DNA from: Carboxydocella thermautotrophica
Lineage (GTDB): Bacteria; Bacillota; GCA-003054495; Carboxydocellales; Carboxydocellaceae
Assembly: GCA_003054495.1 (NCBI GenBank)
Contig: CP028514.1
Span: forward strand, 1,217,501 to 1,281,500
Length of the DNA stretch: 64,000 nt
Direction of reading: 5' to 3'
Position numbers and translations under genes: made by a program. The notes beneath the pieces were generated by a model. The model was not told where the DNA came from. It ran no database searches and saw only the letters and a program-made list of their open reading frames with translations. This document shows positions 25,179-34,254 of this stretch, piece by piece (positions within the stretch are counted from its first letter, which is position 1; the number at the start of each line of letters is the position of its first letter).

Positions 25179-25913
25179 GTGGCTAGATTGCCGATTGGTA
25201 CCCTGGTTCTAGTAATTGTTTCTTTGTTAATTTATTTTGGTCTGGCGCACCGGATTCTGGACAGAATGCGGCTCACTGACCGACAGGCACTGGTGGTCAT
25301 CGGCTTAATGATCATTGGTAGTTTTATTACAATTCCGGTAGCAAGAGGACTAGTAGGAGTAGATGTGAATGTAGGTGGAGCGCTGGTACCACTGGGGTTG
25401 TCAATTTATGTACTGGGAAAAGCGGGTACAGGCAAGGAAATCTTTAGAGCCTTAATAGCAGCTGTGGCAGTTGCCATTGCAATCAGTTTCTCTACGGTAT
25501 TTTTAGGGGGTACAGAGCCGGAGACAATGTTTATGGATCCTATTTACTTTTATCCCCTGGTAGCGGGTGTATTAGCCTATGTTGTAGGACGCTCCCGGCG
25601 TTCAGCTTTTATCTCTGCCATACTGGGGTTAATGCTGGCAGATGTTTTCCAGCTGGTCTGGTATTATGCTAAGGGTAGAAGCGGATTTGTCAGTTTTGGT
25701 GGGGCAGGTGCTTTTGATACGTATATACTGGCCGGCGTACTGGCCGCTTTGCTGGCAGAATTGATAGGTGAAACCAGGGAACGGCTGCAAGGAGGACCGG
25801 CCCGGGAAAACCGAGATCCTGAGTTGATAGCAGGACTTAAGACCCCGGAAATGGCCAGTATGCTGGGGGCTGACCAGAAGAAAGGGGGAGAAAAAGATGA
25901 GCAACAAAAATAA
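25179..25913 (+). CDS. DUF1614 family membrane protein
   Basis: About 244 residues with at least seven hydrophobic segments. GGALVPLGLSIYVLGK, FYPLVAGVLAYVVGR and SFGGAGAFDTYILAGVLAALLAEL resemble the DUF1614 family of spore-formers; its function is unknown. GTG at 25179 is chosen, 8 nt after AAAGGAG; ATG at 25149 lacks a ribosome site. It overlaps spoIIP by 17 bases, suggesting a shared sporulation transcript. Confidence 0.82.
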   Translation: MARLPIGTLVLVIVSLLIYFGLAHRILDRMRLTDRQALVVIGLMIIGSFITIPVARGLVGVDVNVGGALVPLGLSIYVLGKAGTGKEIFRALIAAVAVAIAISFSTVFLGGTEPETMFMDPIYFYPLVAGVLAYVVGRSRRSAFISAILGLMLADVFQLVWYYAKGRSGFVSFGGAGAFDTYILAGVLAALLAELIGETRERLQGGPARENRDPELIAGLKTPEMASMLGADQKKGGEKDEQQK

Positions 25914-27135
25914 TAGGCTGCTGGCAATTGGTGGTTTGGTATCCCTTCTTCTGACTTTAGGTTTGATTTATGCCCGGGACAATGGGACTTTAGGACAATG
26001 GCTAGCTATGAACAGCAAAGTTCCAGTCTTTCAACCATTAAATTTATTGAGTGGCAGTGATGAGACAGAGCGGGAATCAGGATATTACATCTTTAAAGAT
26101 GAGCAGGGGAAAACCATTCATATGACTGCCCTGCCAGTTTTTGTCGGAGATGAATACATTGCGGATGACAATAAGCATTACAGAGTAGAGAAGATCGAGG
26201 GTGATGTTGTTAAATTAAAATACATTGGGCAGGAAAAGCTGGCTTATAATCCAGCCTGGGATGAACCGATGAGCTTGCCAGCTCAAGCGGGTGGTGGTAA
26301 AAAACCGTTGATAGCTATTTATCACAGTCATAGTGATGAATCGTATGTACCAACCGATGGTCGGTCCAGTATATATGGCAATGGCGGGATTTACAAAGTC
26401 GGGAAAGCCTATGCAGCTGCAATGAAACAAATTGGCCTTAATGTAGTTCAAAGTCTGCGCAAACATGATCCCCATGATGCTAATGCCTATCATCGCTCGC
26501 GCAGAACTGCTACAGAATTGTTAAAGCTAAACCCTGTCGCACTGGTGGATGTGCATCGGGATGCTGTTCCGCCCGATGTTTATCAGGCTAAAATAAACGG
26601 CAAAAACGTTACGCAGATCAAGCTAGTCGTGGGACGCAGAAATCCTCGCAAAGGGGAAAACCTGACCTTTGCCAAAAATATTAAAGCATATCTCGATAAA
26701 CACCGTCCCGGTCTAGTAGAAGGCATTTTTATTGCCAAAGGAAACTACAACCAGGACCTATCGCCACGGGCAATCTTGATCGAAGTTGGATCTCATACTA
26801 ATAGCCGAATTCAGGCTCAGGAAGGCGTAAAATTGTTTGCTGATGCTGTACCCCGGGTCGTTGGGGTAAGTACTACTACCGGTCCAGGAGCAGCGCCTCC
26901 GGGTGCAGCTGCCCCTGATAAATCTCTAAGCTTGAGTGATGAAAACCGCGGCTCCTGGACGGGGGCTTTTCTGGCGATTGTACTGGTGATTGCAGCTGGT
27001 ATCGGTTTTCTGCTGTTAGCGACCGGCTCTGGGGCAGCTACCTGGGATAGATTGCGGAACTTCGCTTCCCGGGAACTGGCCAGTGCCCTGGGGTTAAAAA
27101 AGAAAGAGAATAAGGGTGGGGAAAAAAGAGAGTGA
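25897..27135 (+). CDS. spoIIP: Stage II sporulation protein P (peptidoglycan amidase/endopeptidase)
   Basis: 412 residues. SpoIIP degrades septal peptidoglycan during engulfment with SpoIID and SpoIIM. There is an N-terminal membrane segment (LAIGGLVSLLLTLGLIYA). The catalytic domain has IYHSHSDESYVPTDG, VDVHRDAVPP and AILIEVGSHTNSR. Unusually, a second hydrophobic segment (AFLAIVLVIAAGIGFLLLATG) lies near the C-terminus, after a Pro/Ala linker. The protein would thus be anchored at both ends with the enzyme outside. It starts inside the DUF1614 gene and its stop overlaps the DUF3189 start. Confidence 0.93.
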   Translation: MSNKNNRLLAIGGLVSLLLTLGLIYARDNGTLGQWLAMNSKVPVFQPLNLLSGSDETERESGYYIFKDEQGKTIHMTALPVFVGDEYIADDNKHYRVEKIEGDVVKLKYIGQEKLAYNPAWDEPMSLPAQAGGGKKPLIAIYHSHSDESYVPTDGRSSIYGNGGIYKVGKAYAAAMKQIGLNVVQSLRKHDPHDANAYHRSRRTATELLKLNPVALVDVHRDAVPPDVYQAKINGKNVTQIKLVVGRRNPRKGENLTFAKNIKAYLDKHRPGLVEGIFIAKGNYNQDLSPRAILIEVGSHTNSRIQAQEGVKLFADAVPRVVGVSTTTGPGAAPPGAAAPDKSLSLSDENRGSWTGAFLAIVLVIAAGIGFLLLATGSGAATWDRLRNFASRELASALGLKKKENKGGEKRE

Positions 27136-27737
27136 AGATAATCTATAACTGTTATGGTGGCGCCCATTCATCAGTTGTAGCAGCTGCCCTGCATCTGGGG
27201 CTGCTGGACAACACCAGGGTCCCCGGAGAAAAGGAGTTGCTGGAACTGCCTTTATTTGATGGGACCTGGGAACATGACCACGGGCGCCTTTTTTTCTTTG
27301 GGATTGATGATAAACAAAGGGAAATATATGTTTTGGGCAAACGCAATCTTGGCCACCAATTGAATGACTTAATCCATCTGGCTGCTCAGGCAGCAGGCAT
27401 AACCAGGGAGGAATATTTACTGGTGGATGCCTTACCATATGTCAACTGGTTAATGGTAGTAGGTGGTTATACTTCCCGGAGATTGCACTGGGAAAGATTG
27501 GGTAGACCAATAGTTATAAGAGGGATACAAACTTTTTACTGGCAAATTGTCAACAAGGTTGAGCAGGTAAAAAAGCTGGTACCGATTACAGAAACAAAAA
27601 AATGGGTTCTAAAAAACGGAGCAAATATTACTGTTGACCGGGTTTTAGCTTGCCGCGTAGTAAGAAGTTTCTGGCTGGCCTGGGGCATAACTGGCATTTC
27701 CCTTGACTTCCTGGCTGCGATGGTTAATAATGAATAG
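27132..27737 (+). CDS. DUF3189 family protein
   Basis: 201 residues, GTG start overlapping the spoIIP stop. The N-terminus KIIYNCYGGAHSSVVAAALHLG and the segments FFFGIDDKQREIYVLGK and DALPYVNWLMVVGGYTSR fit DUF3189, a family found mainly in spore-forming Firmicutes and of unknown function. Tight coupling to spoIIP suggests, but does not prove, a sporulation role. Confidence 0.82.
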   Translation: MKIIYNCYGGAHSSVVAAALHLGLLDNTRVPGEKELLELPLFDGTWEHDHGRLFFFGIDDKQREIYVLGKRNLGHQLNDLIHLAAQAAGITREEYLLVDALPYVNWLMVVGGYTSRRLHWERLGRPIVIRGIQTFYWQIVNKVEQVKKLVPITETKKWVLKNGANITVDRVLACRVVRSFWLAWGITGISLDFLAAMVNNE

Positions 27738-27763
27738 AGTGATTTATAGTGTTGAGGTGGAAT

Positions 27764-29083
27764 ATGACACAAGCAGCTGTTATTGCCAGTGTCCAGACTG
27801 AAAGTTTTGGAGAACGGATAGGGCTTAAACCAGGCGATCGGATCTTAGCAGTTAATGGTGAGGCGGTCAGGGATTTAATCGATATGCAATTCGCTCTGGC
27901 CGAGGAAAAGTTGAGCTTAACTATTGAACGAAGTGGGGCAATTTTTACTCTTTCTGTACAAAAACAATGGAATGAAGACCTGGGTATAGAGCTGGAAAGC
28001 GCAGTTTTCGATGGGATTAGACGTTGCGCCAATCGTTGTAAATTTTGTTTTGTGGAGCAAATGCCGCCAGGGATGCGGGAAAGTTTATATGTTAAAGATG
28101 ATGATTACCGTCTTTCGGTATTGCATGGGAATTTTATTACCTTAACCAATTTAAGAGAAGAAGATTTACAACGCATTGAAAAACTACATTTAAGTCCGCT
28201 TTATGTTTCAGTACACACGACTAACCCGGAATTGCGACAGGAATTGATGGGTAACAGGAAAGCGGGGCAGGTATTACAACAATTGCAGCGATTAGCAGCT
28301 GCCGGAATCGAGCTTCATACCCAGATTGTTTGTGTACCTGATTACAATGACAGGGAAGAGCTGGACAAGACTGTTGCTGATCTGGTAAGTTTATATCCCC
28401 AGGTTCAGTCTATTGCGGTTGTTCCTGTCGGGCTGACAGCCCATCGCAATGGATTAGCAAAATTAAGAACCTTTACCTCTCAAGAGGCCGCAAACTTAAT
28501 TGACCAGGTAGAGCGCTGGCAGGAAAAGAACCGGCAGGAGTTTGATTGCTATCTAGTATATGCAGCCGATGAGTTTTATTTAATGGCAGGGCGATCCATT
28601 CCTGAGAATGAACGTTATGAGGATTTTCCCCAGTTGGAAAACGGGGTTGGCCTGGTCAGGACATTTCTTGATAACTGGGAGGACTCAAAAGAGGAACTGC
28701 CCAAAAAACAGGGTAAGAGCAGGAAAGCTTTGTGGATCACGGGGGTTTCTTTTGCAAGGGTACTGCAGCAGGTTGCCGCAGAGGCGGAGGCAATTACCGG
28801 GGCAAAATTTGAGGTTCTGGCTGTCCCGAACCGTTTTTTTGGCCCAACAGTGACGGTTACCGGATTGTTAACCGGGGAAGATATATTAGCAGCTTTATCT
28901 GAATCGCAAAATGTGGATGTGGTTTTTCTGCCTGATATTATCTTTCGACGTGGAGAGATGGTTACCCTGGATGGAATGACTGTAGATGAAATTGCAGATA
29001 AAGCTGGAGTGAAGGTTGAAGTTATCAGTAGTAACGGGGAAGATTTAGTAGTTATGATAAAGAGGTGGTTGACAGGTGAGTAA
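27764..29083 (+). CDS. DUF512 radical SAM protein with PDZ domain
   Basis: About 439 residues. A PDZ-like domain opens the protein ([19 protein letters not shown]). The radical SAM cluster motif CANRCKFC lies near residue 89, and a DUF512 C-terminal domain follows with [10 protein letters not shown] and [16 protein letters not shown]. The family neighbours der in many Firmicutes; its function is unknown. ATG at 27764 is preferred, with GAGGTGG upstream. It overlaps der by 8 bases. Confidence 0.9.
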   Translation: MTQAAVIASVQTESFGERIGLKPGDRILAVNGEAVRDLIDMQFALAEEKLSLTIERSGAIFTLSVQKQWNEDLGIELESAVFDGIRRCANRCKFCFVEQMPPGMRESLYVKDDDYRLSVLHGNFITLTNLREEDLQRIEKLHLSPLYVSVHTTNPELRQELMGNRKAGQVLQQLQRLAAAGIELHTQIVCVPDYNDREELDKTVADLVSLYPQVQSIAVVPVGLTAHRNGLAKLRTFTSQEAANLIDQVERWQEKNRQEFDCYLVYAADEFYLMAGRSIPENERYEDFPQLENGVGLVRTFLDNWEDSKEELPKKQGKSRKALWITGVSFARVLQQVAAEAEAITGAKFEVLAVPNRFFGPTVTVTGLLTGEDILAALSESQNVDVVFLPDIIFRRGEMVTLDGMTVDEIADKAGVKVEVISSNGEDLVVMIKRWLTGE

Positions 29084-30404
29084 ACCAATTGTAGCCATAG
29101 TGGGGAGGCCAAATGTAGGCAAATCCACATTGTTCAACCGGCTGGTGGGTGGCCGGTTGGCTATTGTTGAAGATATACCTGGAGTTACGCGAGACAGGAT
29201 TTATGGGGATGCGGTTTGGTTAGACCATGCTTTTACTGTAATTGATACTGGTGGTATTGAATTTTCCGGGATCGAAAATGAAATTGCCAATCAGATGAAA
29301 CACCAGGCCCAGCTGGCCATGGAGGAGGCAGACGTTATTTTATTTGTAGTTGATGGAAAGGAAGGTCTGACCATCAATGACGAAGAAGTAGCCAATATGC
29401 TGCGCCGGGCCAATAAACCAGTGGTACTGGTAGTGAACAAGGTGGACAATTTTGATCACACTGAACAGTACAATGAGTTTTATGCCCTTGGTTTAGGGGA
29501 ACCTATTCTGATCTCGGCAGCCCACGGCTATAATATTGGGGATTTACTGGATGAAGTGGTGAAACACTTTCCACCGACAGAAGGGGAGGAAGAAGATGAT
29601 GATGTAATAAAAATAGCTGTCATAGGCCGACCCAATGTGGGCAAATCTTCTCTGGTTAATGCTTTGCTGGGGACAGAACGGGTTATAGTTTCCGATGTGC
29701 CTGGGACTACTCGCGATGCTATTGATACTGCCCTGGAACGGGATGGCCAAAAATACATTATCATCGATACTGCCGGTATGAGACGCAAAGGCAAAATCGC
29801 AGATGTAGTGGAACGCTATTCTGTAATTCGATCCTTGCGGGCAGTGGATCGAAGTGATATAGTCCTGATGGTAATAGATGCGGTAGAGGGATTGACAGAG
29901 CAGGACAAGAAAATTGCCGGTTATGCCCATGAAAGTGGCAAAGGTTGCATCCTGGTGGTAAACAAATGGGACCTGGTGGAAAAAGATGATAAAACGGCTT
30001 TGCGTTATACGGAGAAATTGAGAGAAGGTCTTGGTTTTATGCAATATGCTCCGGTCATCTATGTTTCTGCCAGAACCAAGAAAAGAGTGGCCAAGATTTT
30101 GGAACTGGTAAAATTTGTAGCAGATCAACAAAATATGCGAATTGCTACCAGTATTTTGAATAACCTGATCAGAGAAGCCACTTATCTGAATCCACCGCCT
30201 TCAGACCGGGGTAGAAGGTTGAAAATCCTTTATGCTACCCAGGTAGCTGTTAAACCGCCTACATTTGTGTTATTTGTAAATGACAGTGAATTATTGCATT
30301 TCTCCTATCAGAGATATATTGAGAATCAGTTACGTCAGACTTTCGGCTTTGAGGGTACTCCCATACGGATTATTCCCCGTAACCGGCAGGAGGAAAAAGA
30401 ATGA
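29076..30404 (+). CDS. der: GTPase Der (EngA), 50S ribosome assembly
   Basis: 442 residues with two G domains and a KH-like C-terminal domain. G1 motifs are GRPNVGKST near residue 9 and GRPNVGKSS near 185; G3 DTGG and DTAG; G4 NKVD and NKWD. Der acts in late assembly of the large ribosomal subunit. GTG at 29076 is inside the DUF512 gene. The order der-plsY-gpsA-spoIVA is common among Firmicutes. Confidence 0.96.
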   Translation: MSKPIVAIVGRPNVGKSTLFNRLVGGRLAIVEDIPGVTRDRIYGDAVWLDHAFTVIDTGGIEFSGIENEIANQMKHQAQLAMEEADVILFVVDGKEGLTINDEEVANMLRRANKPVVLVVNKVDNFDHTEQYNEFYALGLGEPILISAAHGYNIGDLLDEVVKHFPPTEGEEEDDDVIKIAVIGRPNVGKSSLVNALLGTERVIVSDVPGTTRDAIDTALERDGQKYIIIDTAGMRRKGKIADVVERYSVIRSLRAVDRSDIVLMVIDAVEGLTEQDKKIAGYAHESGKGCILVVNKWDLVEKDDKTALRYTEKLREGLGFMQYAPVIYVSARTKKRVAKILELVKFVADQQNMRIATSILNNLIREATYLNPPPSDRGRRLKILYATQVAVKPPTFVLFVNDSELLHFSYQRYIENQLRQTFGFEGTPIRIIPRNRQEEKE

Positions 30405-31009
30405 ACTGGTGGTTAGGAATTATCCTGGTTATCGCTTCATATGTTCTAGGGTCTGTTGCTTTTGGCTATGTGGTGGCCAGAGCTGTGGCCGGAATCGATA
30501 TCCGCAACTATGGCAGTGGGAATGTCGGAGCTACCAATACCTGGCGAACACTGGGCTGGAAAGCCGGGCTTATAGCTTTTGCAGGTGATTTTGCCAAGGG
30601 GGCAGTAGCTGCCTGGCTGGGCAAACTCTGGGGAGGACCGGCCTGGGGAGTAGCACTGGGGATTGCAGCAGTTCTGGGCCATACCTATCCGGTGTTTTTA
30701 CAGTTCAAAGGAGGTAAAGCTGTAGCCACAGGTGGTGGGGTACTTTTTGCCCTTAATCCGTCTATTACCTTGCTGGCTTTAGGGATCTGGGGTGCTATTC
30801 TTTACATAAGTGGCTATGTTTCACTGGCCTCATTAATAGCAGCAGCCTGTACCCCGTTCCTGCTCTTGATGTTTGAGCCATCCTGGGCAGTTCGCATCTT
30901 TGGTATAATTGGCGCCAGTATTGTTATCTGGCGGCATAGGAGCAATATCCAGCGTTTGCGTACAGGGACAGAAAACCGGATTGGTCGCAGTGGAAAGAGG
31001 AGGGATTAG
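30401..31009 (+). CDS. plsY: Glycerol-3-phosphate acyltransferase PlsY
   Basis: 202 residues, membrane protein with about five segments. It transfers acyl from acyl-phosphate to glycerol 3-phosphate, the first step of phospholipid synthesis. Motifs are [27 protein letters not shown] and [21 protein letters not shown]. It overlaps der by 4 bases and precedes gpsA, which makes its substrate. Confidence 0.95.
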   Translation: MNWWLGIILVIASYVLGSVAFGYVVARAVAGIDIRNYGSGNVGATNTWRTLGWKAGLIAFAGDFAKGAVAAWLGKLWGGPAWGVALGIAAVLGHTYPVFLQFKGGKAVATGGGVLFALNPSITLLALGIWGAILYISGYVSLASLIAAACTPFLLLMFEPSWAVRIFGIIGASIVIWRHRSNIQRLRTGTENRIGRSGKRRD

Positions 31010-31013
31010 CACC

Positions 31014-32045
31014 ATGAGGGTAGCGGTTATTGGGGCCGGCAGCTGGGCTACAGCCCTGGCGGTTCTATTAAGCCGGAATGGGAAAGAGGTAACTATGTGG
31101 GCCCGTCGTCAGCAGCAAATAGAGGAGATGCTGGAATATCGGGAGAATCGCAGCTATCTGCCCGGTGTTAGTTTGCCACCTCAATTGCGGTTGACGGCGG
31201 ACTTAGAACTGGCCCTGGCTGATGCGGAAGCGGTTGTCCTGGGCGTGCCCAGTCATGCGGTCAGGGAAACTATTAAAAGGGTCGCCGGTTTTTTAAAACC
31301 ACAACAACATAGATTAATAGTCAATACCGCCAAAGGTCTAGAAGAAGGCTCTTTCTTGCGTTTAAGTCAGGTAATTGCTTCTGAATTGCCGGATGTGTTT
31401 CGGGATAAAATTGTGGTTTTATCAGGGCCCAGTCATGCCGAAGAGGTAGGGCGGGAAATACCCACAGCAGTGGTGGCAGCGGCAGCCAAACGGGAAACAG
31501 CTGAAGCTGCGCAGGATTTGTTCATGTCTCCTGCTTTTCGCGTTTATACCAATCCCGATGTTGTCGGCGTGGAGCTGGGGGGGGCCTTGAAAAACATCAT
31601 TGCCCTCTGTACAGGTATTTCGGATGGACTGGGTTTTGGGGACAACACCAAGGCTGCACTGATGACAAGGGGTCTGGCGGAGATAGCTCGTCTGGGCAGT
31701 TCTTTAGGTGCTCAACCTTTAACCTTTGCTGGTCTGGCAGGGGTTGGTGATTTGATTGTCACCTGTACCAGTTTACATAGCCGCAATAGAAGAGCCGGAA
31801 TATTGATTGGGCAGGGCAAGAAACTGGAGGAAGCTCTGGCTGAAATCAAAATGGTAGTTGAAGGGGTGCGCACCTGTAAAGTAGCTAGAAGTCTGGCTCA
31901 GAACCTTGGGGTTTCTATGCCTATCACGGAACAGGCCTATCAGGTGCTGTTTGCTGGAGCAGACCCCCGGGAAGGAGTAGCCAGACTGATGCAAAGGGGT
32001 AAAACCCATGAGATGGAAGAGGTGGTTTTAAACCAGCACTGGTAA
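31014..32045 (+). CDS. gpsA: Glycerol-3-phosphate dehydrogenase [NAD(P)+]
   Basis: About 343 residues. It reduces dihydroxyacetone phosphate to glycerol 3-phosphate. The Rossmann motif [44 protein letters not shown] and [14 protein letters not shown] are present. ATG at 31014 is chosen; an upstream frame would run through the plsY 3' end. It begins 4 bases after plsY. Confidence 0.95.
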   Translation: MRVAVIGAGSWATALAVLLSRNGKEVTMWARRQQQIEEMLEYRENRSYLPGVSLPPQLRLTADLELALADAEAVVLGVPSHAVRETIKRVAGFLKPQQHRLIVNTAKGLEEGSFLRLSQVIASELPDVFRDKIVVLSGPSHAEEVGREIPTAVVAAAAKRETAEAAQDLFMSPAFRVYTNPDVVGVELGGALKNIIALCTGISDGLGFGDNTKAALMTRGLAEIARLGSSLGAQPLTFAGLAGVGDLIVTCTSLHSRNRRAGILIGQGKKLEEALAEIKMVVEGVRTCKVARSLAQNLGVSMPITEQAYQVLFAGADPREGVARLMQRGKTHEMEEVVLNQHW

Positions 32046-32056
32046 AAGTAGAGCTT

Positions 32057-32081
32057 AAGAGGCTTAAATGCCTCTTTTTTT
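32057..32081 (+). terminator. Terminator after gpsA
   Basis: AAGAGGC (32057-32063) pairs with GCCTCTT (32070-32076), followed by Ts. Confidence 0.88.
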
Positions 32082-32085
32082 GTTC

Positions 32086-32115
32086 TTGACAGAGAGACAA
32101 ATAGTGTTGTAGAAT
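32086..32115 (+). promoter_or_regulatory. Promoter of the amino-acid-binding protein gene
   Basis: TTGACA (32086-32091) and TAGAAT (32110-32115) lie 18 bp apart, starting directly after the gpsA terminator. Confidence 0.75.
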
Positions 32116-32170
32116 AATAGCGAATTGCAAATCATAATCTACAACAGCAGTACGGAAGGAGAGATCAGGA

Positions 32171-33376
32171 ATGAAGGTACGCAAAACAATGGCTGCTGCT
32201 CTGGCGGCTCTGCTGGGGGTAGGGCTTTTAGCAGGTTGTGGCAGCGGCAGTAGCAACCAGCCGACCGCCAAAAGCCAGGATAACAGTGCTGCGGGCGGAG
32301 ATGTAATTAAGGTAGGAGCTAACTATGAGCTGACCGGAGGCATTGCCACTTTCGGGAATTCCAGTGTAAACGGGATTAAGCTGGCACTGGAAGAATTTAA
32401 CCAGGCAGGGGGTGTGAATGGCAAAAAGATTGAACTGGTCACAGCAGATAACAAGAGCGATGCTGCTGAAGCCACTAATGCCATGACCAAACTTGTGACC
32501 CAGGACAAAGTAGTGGCAGTGTTGGGCCCGGTTGCCAGTTCCAATGTGCTGGCAGCAGAACCGGTAGCAACTCAGAACCAGATTCCGCTGGTTACCTCCT
32601 CGGCGACTAACCCCAAGGTAACTGTGGACCCTGCAACCAACAAAACCAGAGACTGGATTTTCAGGACCTGCTTTATTGACCCATTCCAGGGTGATGTAGC
32701 AGCCCGCTTCTCTTTCAATGACCTGAAGGCGAAAAAAGCAGCTATCTATGTCGACCAATCCAGTGACTATTCCAAGGGGCTGGCAGAAGCATTTAAGAGT
32801 GGATTTACCAAACTGGGTGGTGAAATTGTTTCCGAAGAGGCTTTTGTCGCCAAGGATACCGATTTTAAAGCTACCCTGACCAAAATTAAGGCTAAGAATC
32901 CTGATGTAATCTATGTCCCTGCTTATTATGAGGAAGTAGGTAAGATTATCCGTCAGGCCCGGGAACTGGGGCTTACCCAACCTATCGTTGGCGGAGATGG
33001 TTTTGATTCCCCCAAGCTGTTAGAAATCGCTGGCAAAAGCGCACTGACCAATGTCTTCTTTACCAACCACTATACCACTATGGATACTTCTCCGGTGGTA
33101 CAGGAGTTTGTCAAGAAATACAAGGACAAGTATGGTCAGGAACCGGATGCTCTGGCTGCTCTGGCCTATGATGCTGCCAAAGTGTTGTTTGAAGCTATCA
33201 AAACTGCTGGGACTCCTGACCCTGTCAAAATCAAGGATGCCCTGGCTGCTACCAAAGACTTTAAAGGTGTAACCGGAACCATTACCTTAGATGCACAACA
33301 TAACCCGGTTAAGAGTGCGGTAATCATGGAATATAATAATGGTGCTCTCAAATTCCGCACCAGGGTGGAACCGTAA
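32171..33376 (+). CDS. Branched-chain-amino-acid-type ABC substrate-binding lipoprotein
   Basis: 401 residues with a lipoprotein signal ending LLAGC (Cys23). The mature part is a periplasmic-binding type I fold: VGANYELTGGIATFGNSSVNGIKLALEEFNQAGGVNGKK is the LivJ/LivK-like start, followed by VLGPVASSNVLA and PVIYV-type lobes. It should bind an amino acid or similar ligand outside the membrane. Promoter and terminator flank it alone, and no permease or ATPase gene is adjacent. It must use a transporter encoded elsewhere or act as a sensor. The ligand is unknown. Confidence 0.9.
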   Translation: MKVRKTMAAALAALLGVGLLAGCGSGSSNQPTAKSQDNSAAGGDVIKVGANYELTGGIATFGNSSVNGIKLALEEFNQAGGVNGKKIELVTADNKSDAAEATNAMTKLVTQDKVVAVLGPVASSNVLAAEPVATQNQIPLVTSSATNPKVTVDPATNKTRDWIFRTCFIDPFQGDVAARFSFNDLKAKKAAIYVDQSSDYSKGLAEAFKSGFTKLGGEIVSEEAFVAKDTDFKATLTKIKAKNPDVIYVPAYYEEVGKIIRQARELGLTQPIVGGDGFDSPKLLEIAGKSALTNVFFTNHYTTMDTSPVVQEFVKKYKDKYGQEPDALAALAYDAAKVLFEAIKTAGTPDPVKIKDALAATKDFKGVTGTITLDAQHNPVKSAVIMEYNNGALKFRTRVEP

Positions 33377-33381
33377 CTGAG

Positions 33382-33424
33382 GTAAAGACGCCTGCATATT
33401 ATAATGCAGGCGTTTACTTTTTTT
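33382..33424 (+). terminator. Terminator after the binding-protein gene
   Basis: ACGCCTGCAT (33388-33397) pairs with ATGCAGGCGT (33404-33413), with flanking GTAAA/TTTAC extending the stem, then a T-rich tail. Confidence 0.92.
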
Positions 33425-33535
33425 GCTTTTTGTCGAAAATTGTAGCGAAAAATCCCTTGCCAGCTGATACTGTTATATGATACCATCTATTAAGATAGAG
33501 AAAATATGCTCAAACAATAGGAGAGGTTGGTTGTG

Positions 33536-34138
33536 ATGGAATTAATAGGTTGGGTTGTCTGGCTGGTGCCGGCGTTATCAATCTGGGCAGCACTGGCCCA
33601 GTGGGCCTGGTGGCGGGAAAAAAACAAAAAAGAAGAGTTGTTAAGGTTAAATCGCGAATTGTATCATAAAGCCATTATAGATGATTTAACTGGTGTCTAT
33701 AATGTAAGATACTTACATTTGAAGTTGCGAGAATTCGTGCAGCGGGCTCGCCGCTATGGGCGTCCTTTCGTACTGGCCTGGATCGATCTTGATTGTTTCA
33801 AGCAATACAATGACACCTTTGGTCATCTGGCTGGTGACCAGGTCCTTAAGACTTTTGGTTCTGTTTGCCAGGAACAGCTTCGCATTGATGTGGATTTTGC
33901 TTTTCGCTATGGAGGTGATGAATTTGCCCTGCTGCTGGCAGAAGTAAGCAGAAAAGAAGGAGAGCAGATTATGGAGCGCTTGCAAAATGCTTTTAAGCAA
34001 GCAGTGGACTATAAAGTTGGACTGAGCTATGGACTGGTAGAATATCAAAATGATTTTACTCCTGAGGACATGCTGCGAACAGCTGATGAATTAATGTACC
34101 AGCAAAAAAAGCAACACAAGGCGATTCTGGGAAAATGA
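33536..34138 (+). CDS. Small membrane GGDEF diguanylate cyclase
   Basis: About 200 residues. One N-terminal membrane segment (LIGWVVWLVPALSIWAALAQWAWW) is followed directly by a GGDEF domain with DDLTGVYNVRYL, DLDCFKQYNDTFGHLAGD and the intact active site RYGGDEF. It should make cyclic di-GMP. The inhibitory RXXD site expected just before the active site is not in register (RIDVDFAFRYGGDEF), so product feedback may be lost. There is no sensor domain beyond the membrane helix. ATG at 33536 follows AGGAGAGG. Confidence 0.9.
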   Translation: MELIGWVVWLVPALSIWAALAQWAWWREKNKKEELLRLNRELYHKAIIDDLTGVYNVRYLHLKLREFVQRARRYGRPFVLAWIDLDCFKQYNDTFGHLAGDQVLKTFGSVCQEQLRIDVDFAFRYGGDEFALLLAEVSRKEGEQIMERLQNAFKQAVDYKVGLSYGLVEYQNDFTPEDMLRTADELMYQQKKQHKAILGK

Positions 34139-34170
34139 CGACTAAATCATTGTATGTCGTCATTTTTTTT
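34134..34170 (+). terminator. Terminator after the GGDEF gene
   Basis: AATGACGAC (34134-34142) pairs with GTCGTCATT (34156-34164), then six Ts. It includes the stop codon. Confidence 0.9.
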
Positions 34171-34254
34171 GTCCACATCAAATATATTTTTAGTGTTAAA
34201 ACCTGCCTGTCTAAACTGGCAGGAAAATTGTAACAGGAGGAGGGAGGCGTGGTT

